Shown here piece by piece: positions 1 through 16,240 of a stretch of 64,000 nt of DNA. This DNA is from Druceiella hillmani (Eukaryota; Arthropoda; Insecta; Lepidoptera; Hepialidae), in the NCBI GenBank assembly GCA_039881145.1, contig JAYKKI010000004.1, positions 47,830,001 through 47,894,000 on the forward strand, in the 5' to 3' direction. The translations under genes and the position numbers were made by a program. Under the pieces are notes generated by a model. That model searched no databases. It had not been told where the DNA came from and saw nothing but the letters and a program-made list of their open reading frames with translations. Numbering within the stretch: position 1 is the first letter of the stretch; every line of letters starts with the position of its first letter.

Positions 1-1433
1 AAATCGGTTTTTCGCTGTAAAGCTGAGTAACATTGCGGCTAAAGCATCTAAAAGTTTTAGCTATCTGACCTTTTGTTTTCACTAAACTGCCTTTGTTTCT
101 GGTAGTTTTGACTGTTGACTCGAACTACGTAGATACTTTGAGAGGATAACCATTATCTATCTAAATATTTAACTCGTGATAAATTCGAAAATTGGTTTGA
201 AATTAGCCACATAATCCATAGTTAGATATTCTTCAACACAAATGCTGTAGTCCGTTGATAGAATACATAGAAGTGGTCGTCAGATGCTATATGAACATTA
301 CGTTACGGATATTATGATTTCTCTACAGATGGTTCAGGACTGTAGATTGTCAAGATCTTTATTTGAATGAAATTGAGATCAACTTTGGTGTGAAATCGCG
401 ATTTTTTCAATTTAAAATTTCGCGAACCTATAGGGAAAATAACGAAGAGTTCTTTCTGTATAATGAATGAAGAATGTACATAAATAGCAAAGTATTTATT
501 TCTTAAAAATTCTTCTGCATTCAACATCTATGTGAAAATCTTAAATTTAGGCTAAATTCACATAAATTTTAATTTAACTCTTTGAAGTATAGTTCGTAAT
601 TAGTTATAGTTCATAATAAGTTTATAGTTTTATAAGTCAGTTATAAATATTATTTATTTTAGTTTTTTGTGTACAAGGTTTTGTTTTTGCAAAATAGCAA
701 AAAGAAGACCTTATCATTTCGTTACGTCTACATGTCTTAACATTACATTTTCTTCAATTTAAGGCCGATTATGGTGCAATTTTACAGGAAGATATAGTAT
801 AATTAAGAAAACACAAAGAGAACGGTTTTAAGTTTCTCTTTTAAATCCTTTTCATACATTAAACTTGAGGATGATTTTTTTTCTCATAGACCCTACATAA
901 TGGGATGTCATTTAAGTGGTATCTAAAAAAAAGAGTGAAAATACGTAGCAATATTTTAGGATCTAACGTCCTTCGTGAGATATGTAGTGAGTCTCTAAAA
1001 TGTTTTGCAATTTATTTCTATAATTATATAAACTATTTAATAAGTATTTCAAAGCAAAATTATTACGTCCATTTGCATCGTAAGAGTTATAGGTAAACCA
1101 TGTTTTTTGCACGTGTCTTCTTTTGAAGGCTTAGAACAGGTTTACAAAAGAAGTTCACTCATGGTGAGCAGCTCGCAAAGGGTTAATGCTTGTAAGTGGG
1201 TCGTATTGTGCCATACATTCGTATAATGTTTGTATCTGCTAAAAGCCATTTTAAGCGTTTCTAGGTTAACTGTAACGTATACTTTTGACAGCTCTTGATC
1301 GGAGATATTGCATTGTCAATTCGAGTGGCGCGCGGCTTATGTGCACTGAGAATACTTGCTGAGAATACTTTGCAGTAAATACGTATTTGATTATATTTGA
1401 GCGAGAATAGTTTAAAATAAACTTTGTAACTAA
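1..1433. other. AT-rich stretch without identifiable genes
   Basis: No exon, RNA gene or recognisable mobile element was seen. Short ORFs here have AT-driven composition and no family resemblance. From about 1395 the sequence begins to resemble the adjoining minisatellite ('aaaataaactttgtaactaagtatgaa'), so a degenerate unit probably precedes the array. Confidence 0.6.
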
Positions 1434-2913
1434 GTATGAACACAATTGACACTACGAGAGTACACATTTTTTTATAAACATTTAATAATAGTTAAAAATA
1501 AACTTTCTAAGTATGAACACAATTGACACTACGAGAGTGCGTACACATTTAGGCGCATATAAACATTTAATAATAGTTAAAAATAAACTTTCTAAGTATG
1601 AACACAATTGACACTACGAGAGTGCGTACACATTTAGGCGCATATAAATATTTAATAATAGTTAAAAATAAACTTTCTAAGTATGAACACAATTGACACT
1701 ACGAGAGTACGTATACATTTAGGCGCATATAAACATTTAATAATAGTTAAAAATAAACATTCTAAGTATGCACACAATTGACACTACGAGAGTACGTATA
1801 CATTTAGGGGCATATAAACATTTAATAATAGTTAAAAATAAACATTCTAAGTATGAACACAATTGACACTACGAGAGTACACATTTTTTTATAAACATTT
1901 AATAATAGTTAAAAATAAACTTTCTAAGTATGAACACAATTGACACTACGAGAGTGCGTACACATTTAGGCGCATATAAACATTTAATAATAGTTAAAAA
2001 TAAACTTTCTAAGTATGAACACAATTGACACTACGAGAGTGCGTACACATTTAGGCGCATATAAACATTTAATAATAGTTAAAAATAAACTTTCTAAGTA
2101 TGAACACAATTGACACTACGAGAGTGCGTACACATTTAGGCGCATATAAACATTTAATAATAGTTAAAAATAAACTTTCTAAGTATGAACACAATTGACA
2201 CTACGAGAGTACGTATACATTTAGGCGCATATAAACATTTAATAATAGTTAAAAATAAACATTCTAAGTATGCACACAATTGACACTACGAGAGTACGTA
2301 TACATTTAGGTGCATATAAACATTTAATAATAGTTAAAAATAAACATTCTAAGTATGAACACAATTGACACTACGAGAGTACACATTTTTTTATAAACAT
2401 TTAATAATAGTTAAAAATAAACTTTCTAAGTATGAACACAATTGACACTACGAGAGTGCGTACACATTTAGGCGCATATAAACATTTAATAATAGTTAAA
2501 AATAAACTTTCTAAGTATGAACACAATTGACACTACGAGAGTGCGTACACATTTAGGCGCATATAAACATTTAATAATAGTTAAAAATAAACTTTCTAAG
2601 TATGAACACAATTGACACTACGAGAGTGCGTACACATTTAGGCGCATATAAACATTTAATAATAGTTAAAAATAAACTTTCTAAGTATGAACACAATTGA
2701 CACTACGAGAGTACGTATACATTTAGGCGCATATAAACATTTAATAATAGTTAAAAATAAACATTCTAAGTATGCACACAATTGACACTACGAGAGTACG
2801 TATACATTTAGGCGCATATAAACATTTAATAATAGTTAAAAATAAACATTCTAAGTATGAACACAATTGACACTACGAGAGTGTGTACACATTTAGGCGC
2901 ATATAAACATTTA
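1434..2913 (+). repeat. 85-bp minisatellite with higher-order repeat structure
   Basis: Eighteen head-to-tail units start at 'gtatg[a/c]acacaattgacac'. Units are 85 bp, except those starting at 1434, 1851 and 2353, which are 77 bp and carry a run of T in place of the 'gcgtacac...aggcgca' segment. Variant types recur in order: short, then two or three 'gagagtgcgtacac' units, then one 'gagagtacgtatac' unit, then one unit with 'gtatgcacac'. This gives higher-order blocks of 417 bp (1434-1850), 502 bp (1851-2352) and 502 bp (2353-2854). The 502-bp blocks look nearly identical, differing for example in 'aggtgca' versus 'aggcgca'. The last unit (2855) is truncated. The structure implies amplification of a five- or six-unit block by unequal exchange. 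Confidence 0.97.
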
Positions 2914-3194
2914 CGAAAACGTAAAATTAAGCCGTTAAACTATTTCCAATATTAATATTACTTATTATCACGTAAATATATAAATATTAATATATCTACC
3001 ACAGATATGTGTTATTAAGGCAAAGTTATTTTTGTAATTTATTTAAATATTTTTTATGGAATTTCTATGAACTTTTCACAGATCTTTCTGCATGTTATAA
3101 GTTGGTCCACGATTACTCGTAAACTAGTAGAGCCTGTTTATATAATATAATGTGATATTTAAAAAAAAAATTAGTTATATATTAATATTGTGAA

Positions 3195-3612
3195 TACTTT
3201 GCAGACATTCAATAATGGCGGTTTAGGTAGTAGGAGATAGGGACATGTAACTCTATCAAAAATGACAATTTTTGATAGAGTTACATGTCCTCACAAGCTT
3301 AATATTTCGTAAATGACCTGAAATTATCAAAAAAGTGATCGTAACATATCTTCAATATTTTTGAAAGACCTATTCAACGGTGTTATACATAATGGGTTCT
3401 CCGAATTAAAAATTACCTCCACTCCACTTTACATGTAGGACAGGTAGGTACCTTAAATTATTTCGTAATTTTGTAGGCGTTATAAATACATATATCAAAC
3501 TAAACTTCTACTTTATAGCCTAAACAATCTGCGAGTAAAACGGCTATGACATACAGGCCGACAGACAGACGGACATGGTGAAACTATAAGGGTTCCCAGT
3601 TTAGCTACGTAA
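3195..3612 (+). repeat. Lepidopteran-type dispersed repeat (family A), copy 1
   Basis: The block runs from 'cagacattcaataatggcggtttagg' to a terminal 'gttcccagtttagctacg..aaccctaaaaa', with an internal 'gacagacagacggacatgg'. This end is familiar from lepidopteran introns. A copy in the opposite orientation lies at 15838-16240 and aligns along most of its length, including 'cagacattc..cggtttag'. Partial copies lie near 9045, 17800, 20590, 26400 and 40060. It is non-coding. A perfect inverted duplication lies inside this copy at 3241-3290. Confidence 0.8.
3241..3290. repeat. Perfect 23-bp inverted repeat (hairpin)
   Basis: The arms 3241-3263 and 3268-3290 are exact reverse complements (starting 'ggacatgtaactctatcaaa') around a 4-nt loop 'gaca'. 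The sister repeat at 15838-16240 has only one arm ('ttgttagatttacgtgtccc'), so this is an inverted duplication acquired within the repeat. Confidence 0.95.
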
Positions 3613-7900
<4,288 letters not shown>

Positions 7901-8025
7901 AATTTTCGAGAGCTACGACTGGGTAGGAAAGAAAATGAAAATAGGATGCGAAGCGAATACGTAGCTGGCCCGTTTCCTTAGCGATTACGTAGCTTCCAGC
8001 GACAGTTCAAACGTACACGGACTAT

Positions 8026-8268
8026 GTGTAAGTGTTGTTGAAAGGCAATACTGAAGACAATGATAATATAGAGATCGATAGCGACATGAGAGCGCCCGAC
8101 GAGTATGTATTGCGATCACCGAATATCGTCGTGTTGTCGTCGTCGATGCACATCGATGCACGTACGTCACTAGAGGGTGCTAGGATAGACTGTGATGTTA
8201 TTAAGCACGAAACCGTACGTGCAATCGAGGCTAAATGTGCTACAGTTCTGTTACACTCCCATTGAAAG
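8026..8268 (+). CDS. Possible coding fragment, product unknown
   Basis: A 77-codon open frame (8032-8265) lies in a block clearly richer in G+C than its surroundings. It follows a stop at 8029-8031 and has no upstream ATG, only an internal one at the nineteenth codon. The predicted peptide has an acidic N-terminal part (about nine D/E in its first 24 residues) and then a mixed, protein-like composition. I recognise no family. It could be a fragment of an exon or of a mobile-element ORF. The overlapping minus-strand ORF (8022-8369) looks like its shadow. No convincing splice sites bound it; a GTAAGT-like string at about 8027 lies at its upstream edge. Confidence 0.22.
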
Positions 8269-8269
8269 A

Positions 8270-10770
8270 CGCACTGTAAACATATATATTGGGCGTGGCA
8301 AACCCAAGTGTAAGCAAATGTAGTTTTAAGAGAGATTGGTAAATTAAATTTCATATTAATACGAAACACTTTTCACGATTTTATCCCAACATTTTCACGA
8401 AAAATCTACGGCAGGGACGCAAACTGCGCCTTTCGGTGTTTTTTACGTAGATATCTACAATACCAACTTTCGGAATACACTTTCGTTTGAATACACAAAA
8501 TATAACTGTTTTAAAATTATTTAATTGATGTTCGCACTTTCTCGAAATTTTGCATATTAGTTTTAATAATGAAAAAAACTTATATACTTACAAACATTTA
8601 AGGGTGCATAGTATTTTTATTAGACTATTTACAAGTTTAATACTTGTAAACAATGCAAATATATTACCTGCGATATATTAACAACATAAAAATATTACCT
8701 GCTATATATTTCACTGCTATAAGAACTTGGCACATATTTAAAAAATATATAAGATCTAATGCTTTAATTTTTTTACAACTTTTGTATAGGTTTCCAAAAA
8801 TCCTATTTTTTTACACAATTTTAGGTTGACTGGTTTTGGAAACAAGGAAACATATGTTAAAGAACATACTTTTATGCACATTTTCAGGATATTTTTGTAG
8901 ACCTATTATGGAAAAGAAATGTTTGGAGGCCTTATTATTAGACCTGTCAAACGATACCATACACTATATATGGTATTAATATAATTTTTATACGAGGACT
9001 TAATTTACCCTCTTCCAAAAATTTCCATGTGAATATTTTGAGTATTATCTATTGAAATATATGCGAATTGAAATGCTTTAATATTGTACAAAATTTCTAC
9101 GTCAAGGGAAAAACGGCTGTGACTGGCGGATACCGACATATGAGTCATCTTATAAGGATTCGTTTTTCTTTTTGTGGTATGGAATCCTGAAAATTAGTGG
9201 AATTTGCAAAAATTTGGTTAGAGGTGGTTCAATATTTTTTGACACATATTCTTTAATTTGGTCTGCCCATATTTTTATGTTTTTGTTCTTTTTCTTATTC
9301 CATTTGTTTCTTCCACACTGTTTTGTCGATTGTTCCTCTCCATAGGCATAAAATTCCCAAAATTTCTTAATATATATTTTTTTGTATTACGTTACAAATA
9401 GCCAAAATGGAACTATTATAATTTAATCATACCCGTCTGTCCATCAAAATGTTACAGTAGCATGATTCACTCAATTTAAAACTGATTGTGGTGAAGTTGC
9501 AATTGAATTACGTGAAAACATAGTAATTCAGAATATAAAGCTGGCCAAGTGTAGGTCGAGTACGAATTTGGAGATCTCCTTGGTTGCTAAGTTACCACAT
9601 TTTATCACGAAGTACCCAGTTTTGACAAGTCGTGTAATCTGACTCAGTAATTTATGACCAAATCATTTTCGTAGTACCAACTACAAATTTTGCTTCTGAA
9701 AAGCCTTCTAAGTGTAATACTTGCTTATATCCCTTTTACATGTAAGTGCAAGTTGATCGATAAGTATTTAATTACTTGATAAATGCCATTTGCCGATCTT
9801 TTCATATTGAATTTAGGGACATACGTGAATTGAGGGAGGAGGGAAGTTTCACCATGCGCCATTTTGGAGACACGTTTCGAGAGAAGCAGACGTCGTATGA
9901 GAAAATATTACCATAAATTTAAATTTGGATTTTAAAAGATTTCTTTGAATTTAACAATTTTTTTGGAATTACAAAAGATTTCTTGGGATTTTAAAAGATT
10001 TCTCGGAATTTTATAAGATTCATTTTGAAGGATTCGGTGAAGAAAAATAATGTAAAAAGATTAAAAAATATGTTATAGCTATTTCTAATTGTTTGCTATT
10101 CAACTAGACTTGCGTAAAATTACCTAACAATCGGTCTCAATATATAAGGGCAGAAGAGCCAAAAAATACTAAAAAAAGATTAAAAAATATCTTATCGCTA
10201 TTTCTAATTTTTCATTTAATTCAGGTTTTTTGTAAAGTTCCTAACAATCGGTCTAAAAATGAAAGAGCTGTAATGCTGTAACATAAGAACGAACAAACGG
10301 ATCGATGTACGTGATGAAATTAAAAGACTTCCATTTTTTACATTTTAATTCTTTACAGACTAAGTAATTCTAAAAAAAATTGTTTATTTTTTTAATGTTC
10401 TTCGTGTATCGCATTTGGGGACTATTTTCTTTCTGGAGAGCCACCGAGTGGGGTGTCATTAAAGATATTTTTTAAAATACCATCGACAAAATCACATATT
10501 ATTTTTAATACACGTCTCGTTCGTGACAGGTAAGTCAAAAATGTTTTGTAGTGATGCTCTTCTCTTTGACTGTTTAACCACACATGTCAAAAAAATTAGA
10601 ATAACAGCAATTAAGTAATTCAAAGCAAAATAATTTTGGTAATTTGCATTAACAAATTAAAGAAGTACAGATATTCGAATTATATTTTTAGGCCCGTAAA
10701 AGATAAGCATAATGAAAAATAAAATTAACATCTGTAAATATTGAATACTTAATAGTATGCTCTTTTTCAG
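8270..10770. other. AT-rich stretch with partial family-A repeat
   Basis: No genes were seen. A degraded family-A repeat end occurs at about 9045-9195 ('aaaacggctgtgactgg...ttataaggattcg...ggaatcctgaaaa'), and a weaker trace at about 10240-10325. A perfect donor-like 'gacaggtaagtc' occurs at about 10526-10534. Confidence 0.5.
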
Positions 10771-10801
10771 CACCTCATGAACCGGAAAGGAGAAAAATTC
10801 A
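10771..10801 (+). other. Candidate 31-nt exon
   Basis: A 31-nt segment is bounded by a good acceptor ('gctctttttcag', AG at 10769-10770) and a good donor ('ttca|gtaagaa', GT at 10802). Two of three frames are open; one contains an ATG at 10777. A perfect 'cag|gtaagt' donor lies 240 nt upstream at 10529. These could be two small untranslated or coding exons, or a chance pair of splice sites. The phase from ATG 10777 (25 nt to the donor) does not fit the exon at 34381. Confidence 0.22.
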
Positions 10802-10809
10802 GTAAGAAC

Positions 10810-13080
10810 GAACACATGCTAATAATGATATAAACTTGTATCGATGCTCTAAAGGCGCCATCTGATACGACACATGTAATTTGTATTCACAATCACAGAA
10901 AACCTCATACTTTACGTGTTCAACTATGAAATACGACATTCCCACTTGAATTTTTGAAATAACTTCGGAACAGTTATTCTATCGTTTTACCGAGTTTATT
11001 AGTAGGAACTAACACGTTTGTTATATCAAGCTTATGAACGGTGTAAGTATTTTCGAATAAGAGTAGTGCAACTTAAGTTTAAGCATGTTTTATTAGTAAT
11101 GGTGTAAATGTTTAAATTTTATATGTATTTCTACTTGTGTGAAAGGTGTATGCCAATCCATTGTCGCTGTCTCGCGGGGTACTGTAAAATATAGATAAAT
11201 AGGTGTTTCCCACAATTTTATCCAAATTATAACCAAATTTCACAGTCGCAAGATATATAGGTATTTTGTAGATGACGGGGTTTATCTATTCTAAGTTATA
11301 AGCAGACATAGTAATTGGAGGGGGAGGAGGGGATTGTCGAACATGGAGCCTAGGATAGTAAAGGAGATAAATTTGTGGAGTAAGATAAATAATGGATGGT
11401 ATGATAAAGAAGTTACTGCTTAAGCAAACAAACAAAAACAAAACTTAAATAAACAAACGAACACGTTTTCACATTTATTGAATTATTTATGATGAGTGAC
11501 CGCAAATTGGCTAATTGTCACTTTAAAATCGAAGTTTAAGTTTTCTTTAGGATTTTGATTTGTTAAAAGCTATATATCTTTTAAACGTAGTTTTGGCATA
11601 TTTTTTTAAATATAAGGCAGCATATTGATATCTGTGTATTAATGGTAATTTTTAATAATTTTTTTCTCCGATAGACTTTTATACTTAATATTTAGAAGGT
11701 AATGAAGTTGTGAAATTGAAGTTTACACTTAACTAGAAGTTTGGAAATTCCGAGCTATGAAAATTTTGTCTCCAAAATTAGCAAATTGGGAAAATACGTG
11801 TTATAAAATAAAAGTTTTAAATTTGTTTAACTAATATAAAATGAGTATTACAAATGACACTGCAAGATACAAATTATTTGATATAATATGAAGTTAAACA
11901 TATAGCAATTTCTATATATACTCGTATGTGCTTATTTCACAACAATAAGTGTATGTTCGTAACCGTTTACTCCCGTATGCACTACACATGGTCAGGACTC
12001 TCAGTCGGATTTAATGACCGTTAAAAACATGAAATCAACAAGTTGAAGTACGTGAAAATAGCGATTTGGAACTTGCGGCATTCCATTGTGATCCTGTGAA
12101 AGAATAAAGTAAACATCGAAGTATCATCATCGGAAAAATGGATAAAATGTGCGAATACTCATTCAAGAACGGGACTAAGTGCATGTAATGTATGAATGGG
12201 AAAACCATATTGTTAACAATACAAGTATCACTACTAGAACTATTCGGTTATATGACCGGAGAGACACCAAAATGAAAATTCTTTCTACAAAATATGCGCT
12301 TTTATAACGCTTGCTTCCACATAACATCGTTCGAGGCTACATTTATATACCATGAAGTCACTTGAAAGTGACCAGTTTTTAGGATCAAAGGACAAATTTA
12401 TCGTCGCAAATGAAAAATTGGTGTTTCATTTAATATTGTCAGTGGATTCCCTACTGACAATATTAAATAAACCACCAATATTTTTGTAAGTACATTTTAT
12501 TCGCGATCAACAACTCGAAGTAAAGCAATTATACATCGCGTGCTCACGAGTTGGATCGCCTGAAAAGTTATCAATTTACAGCTCGAACAACAAGAACAGC
12601 AACACTATATTAATATTGCAAGAAAAAATAAAAAAAGTAATTGTAATAAAAATAAAGTTGAAATGAATAAAAATAAGTATTTAAAAATGGGACGAAAAAC
12701 CATTCGTTTGAAAAACTCTGCCTGGGCGAAGGCGGAAAATGCAGTCACTTTTAATTAATTATAATACGTGGGCTATGAAGATTTGGCACGGAATAGTGAT
12801 ATTACTGACTGCTTTGTTTATTTATCATCAGATGGTGTTGGTGGTATTTTGTACAGTTTCTATACAAGAATAAATAGAAAAAAAAAATTTTTAATAAATA
12901 AAGTCCTTATTTTTAATAAATTGATCGAGTCTCCAAATAAACTAATTCACAAGTCTGTTATAATACGAAATATTACTTGATTAAAAAATATCAAAGGCTG
13001 ATTTTGCCATTGGACCATCTAATTTGGTAATAAGTATTTTGTGTATATCGCGGTTTGTAAATAAAGAAAAGTTAATTAAT
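10810..13080. other. AT-rich stretch, one hairpin
   Basis: No gene or known repeat was recognised apart from the hairpin at 12417-12479. Small ORFs here lack protein-like composition. Confidence 0.5.
12417..12479. ncRNA. Pre-miRNA-like hairpin (candidate)
   Basis: The arms 12417-12443 and 12453-12479 pair over about 27 bp, with two mismatches and one bulge, around a 9-nt loop ('ggattccct'). The inner 16 bp ('atttaatattgtcagt' with its complement) pair perfectly. Length and geometry resemble an insect miRNA precursor, on either strand. A small fold-back from a mobile element would look the same. No conserved miRNA seed was recognised. Confidence 0.3.
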
Positions 13081-13083
13081 AAG

Positions 13084-13260
13084 ACAACATGTACGTGCTC
13101 ACTCGAGGCCGATATAAAGCCAGTCCGGAGCGCTCGAGAATGGCAAACGGCCGTAATTAAGTGACCGCGACAGCGCCACCGCCAGTCAGCCGCCATCTTG
13201 TCACGCGCCGACGACGCCATTAATCCACGCGCGCTTTTATTAAACTAGCTGTCATTTATT
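13084..13260. promoter_or_regulatory. CpG-rich island, possible promoter or enhancer
   Basis: This GC- and CpG-rich block stands out sharply from its surroundings. It contains a TATA-like 'gatataaagcc' (about 13110), a YY1/Pho-type match 'gccgccatcttg' (13189-13200), homeodomain-type cores ('gtaattaag', 'ccattaatcc') and 'cgcgcgctttt', which is also found in the island at 42140. A minus-strand ORF of 79 codons starts inside it at 13220 (ATGGCGTCG...), but its later part is AT-rich and unrecognised. Whether it is a promoter, enhancer or exon cannot be decided here. Confidence 0.4.
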
Positions 13261-15305
13261 CTCTATGACTTCATCTGTCGTCTATGCGTGGCACGGGTTA
13301 TCATGAGAGGTCGTTTGGGGTTTTTATTTTTCTCATGTGCGATATTATGAACTGTATCATAGGCTCGTGTCCAACATCTGTTCGCGAATGAGTGTTTGAA
13401 ATATGATTGAGCTCAGGGTTGTTTGACAAAGCTGATTTCATAAATTTTACCTAACTGCGTTACCTTTAGTATCAATAAATACCTTTGACAAATTAAGCAC
13501 AATACTTTTATCTATAAGAGAATCATAAAGCAATCGCAACTTTTTCATCAAATAAATAATGGGAAACGTCGAAATCTGTTACGCTTCACAAGTAAAATTA
13601 ACATTAAGATTAGGTATTGTTATAATTATGAATGAATAGTTTAGTAGGAGTATTTATGATACGATAATCAGGCTTCTTGCATAAGGCACAATATCCTGTT
13701 TTATTATCTAGATACATCAAAGTAAAAATTTATTCGCTATGATTATTTTTATTTAACTAAAATTCTTTCCAATTTATTTATTTAAACTGAATAGTTTATT
13801 TTAACTTATCACCTTGTCCATGACTAGAAATCATTACATTTTTAGTAGTACGTTATTTATATTCGATCGACTATTTACGGAATAAAAAAAAGAAATAAAT
13901 GACTCAGCGGCCCAATTTTCTAACATAAAAATGTTTACATTAAGACAATCTGAAATATTAGCCATTTACTTAAGTCCTGGTATTTTTTGTAGACTTGATT
14001 GCCGGGTATGATTATCTCTACTAAAATTTTGGTTTAACCATAATGATTTAGCTTGTTTGAGTCAGAAATATTCTTACGGTCTTTTTTTATATTATTTTAT
14101 AATGGTTTAATGGTTTCCTTCGAATGCACTTAGAGTACTTGTAGATATTTACCTCAAAGATATCTCATCATTCACACTTTCTAAAGATATATTATATACC
14201 CAATGTATATTTGAATGCTATAAGTTATGAGATAGTGAAAGTTTAATGTAGATTAGGTAAACCGTTTTTACGCCTAATCCTGAAATACAAACAAACGATC
14301 AAAGCAACTTACCTTTTAACAAATTTAGTATGATAAGAGTTTATGTAAATTGCATTTAAACAAACTATAAAAATAACAAAGAGGAAGAAAACAAAAAGTA
14401 GTAAGCAGGTAGTAAATAGGTAACAGGTAAATCTAAATGTTAAAGGAAATTCAATAATAAAATGTTAGAAATAAAATACGTATTAAAACTAAATACCTTA
14501 TTATTGCTTAATATATTTAGCAACATAAAGCTATTTCCAAATTGAGACTAAACAATGAACGATAAATTAATAAGCGCAAACCGGTATTCAAATTAAACAA
14601 CTACTGTCTATAAAAAAAACTATAACTATTATTTTATTTTATTACTACCTATATAAATCGTATTTAAGTGCCAAAGTAATAAAATAATAAGTACCTAAAC
14701 ATAATTTTAATTAACAAACTATTTTTATCAATCATTATTAAAAAATTATTAAAAAGTAACAAAGCAATTTCAACAAAACTAAATGAATATGTAAAACTGC
14801 AGAAATCAACAAAATAAGAAAAAGTGAGGTAACACACTAACTAAATTAAAGAGCTAATGGAAAACACGCACTTAATAAATAAAATAAATAATAATTCTGA
14901 AATACAGTGAAACCATCAATCAAACGCAGGACGACCACATTCCTTGCCGCTTCTCATTGCTATCCCCTACATCATGATGCGCTTGTGATATTCCTCCGAC
15001 CCCGTTTTCCTTTTCTGCATTCCACCGTTTCAATTTCTTTTACATAACTGATCCAAATTATAAAGTGCACTGGGTATTTTTATTTACAGAAAATACGTAA
15101 AGAACTGTTACGGATTAGTACATCGACTTCAACTAAAAAAAAAGGCTAAAGGCTTAAGGCTATTTTTTTTTTGGAAGTAAACTTCTTGAAATAAAACTGA
15201 TGTTGCGCCATATAAGAATTTGAAGGTATATATGTTGTGTGTGACGTGAACCCGACATACACCACTTTATTTTTAACTTAAAAATAGACGTTGCAGCTTT
15301 GTCCA

Positions 15306-15308
<3 letters not shown>
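13261..15308. other. AT-rich stretch without identifiable genes
   Basis: Nothing recognisable was found. 14340-14920 is especially A-rich with many short 'aataa' runs. Confidence 0.5.
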
Positions 15309-15391
<83 letters not shown>

Positions 15392-15392
15392 C

Positions 15393-15460
<68 letters not shown>
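15309..15460. repeat. Long (AT)n microsatellite
   Basis: About 150 bp of AT dinucleotides with three or four 'ac' interruptions. It is the longest of the nine AT tracts in the window. The three ORFs overlapping it are (IY)n artefacts. Confidence 0.98.
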
Positions 15461-15465
<5 letters not shown>

Positions 15466-15837
15466 CTATCGCAAATTTTCCCCTTCAGAACTACAATTTC
15501 CCCAAATTTTGTAATAGTTTTACCAGGGTTCGTGAACGAAAGCGTCCAGACCAGCAATTTTTTCTCCGACTACTTGACATTATTATTAATAAGAATACTA
15601 CATATATTCATACTATGGCAATTTGAAAGCTATAAGCTAATACATTTCAAAACTTTAATGTCAATGGGATTAGAGGTTGTTGGATGAATCCCTAAGAACA
15701 AACAAAAAAAGATCATTCTTTGTATTATTAGCAGGATTTATGTAAAATGGTGTATACGAATATTGCAGACCCAAAGGTACGTATGTATCATATGCGATAG
15801 GACAAGGAAAAGTACGCGGAAAGCTCACTTATTTAAA

Positions 15838-16240
15838 ATGAAACTTTTTAGGGTTCTGTAGCCAAACTAGGAACTTTTATTGTTTCGCCACGTCCGTCTT
15901 TTTGTCTGTCCGTCTGTATGTGACAGTCGTTTTACTCGTAGACTAAATTTGACATGGTTATACACATATACATATATATTAATGTCCTCTACAAAGTTAT
16001 AAAGAAAAATCTTAAAAAGTTTTTTGAGCAACCTCCGCTACATGTAAAGTAAGATTAATAACTCATTGTGTAGAATATCCTTGAATAGGTCTTTAAAGAT
16101 ATTGGGGGTTTGTCATGAACACTTTTTTGAAACAAAGACTCGTTTACGAAAGTGATCGTTTTTGTTAGATTTACGTGTCCCACTTGGTTTCAGCTAAACC
16201 GCTGTTTTTGAATATCTGGAAAGTACTTATAAATATATAA
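15838..16240 (-). repeat. Lepidopteran-type dispersed repeat (family A), copy 2
   Basis: Read on the minus strand it matches copy 1 at 3195-3612. It has 'tttttagggttctgtagccaaact' at one end, the 'cgtccgtctttttgtctgtccg' core, the 'ctacatgtaaagt' block, and 'aaaccgctgtttttgaatatctg' at the other end. It lacks the inverted duplication found in copy 1. Confidence 0.8.

Noticed and set aside
1434..2913. CRISPR-like direct repeats
   Set aside because: Units are contiguous 85-bp tandem copies without unique spacers, in a eukaryotic genome.
8022..8369. 115-codon minus-strand ORF
   Set aside because: It overlaps the plus-strand frame at 8032-8265, which has the more protein-like composition. Its Ser/Ile-rich sequence looks like a complement artefact.
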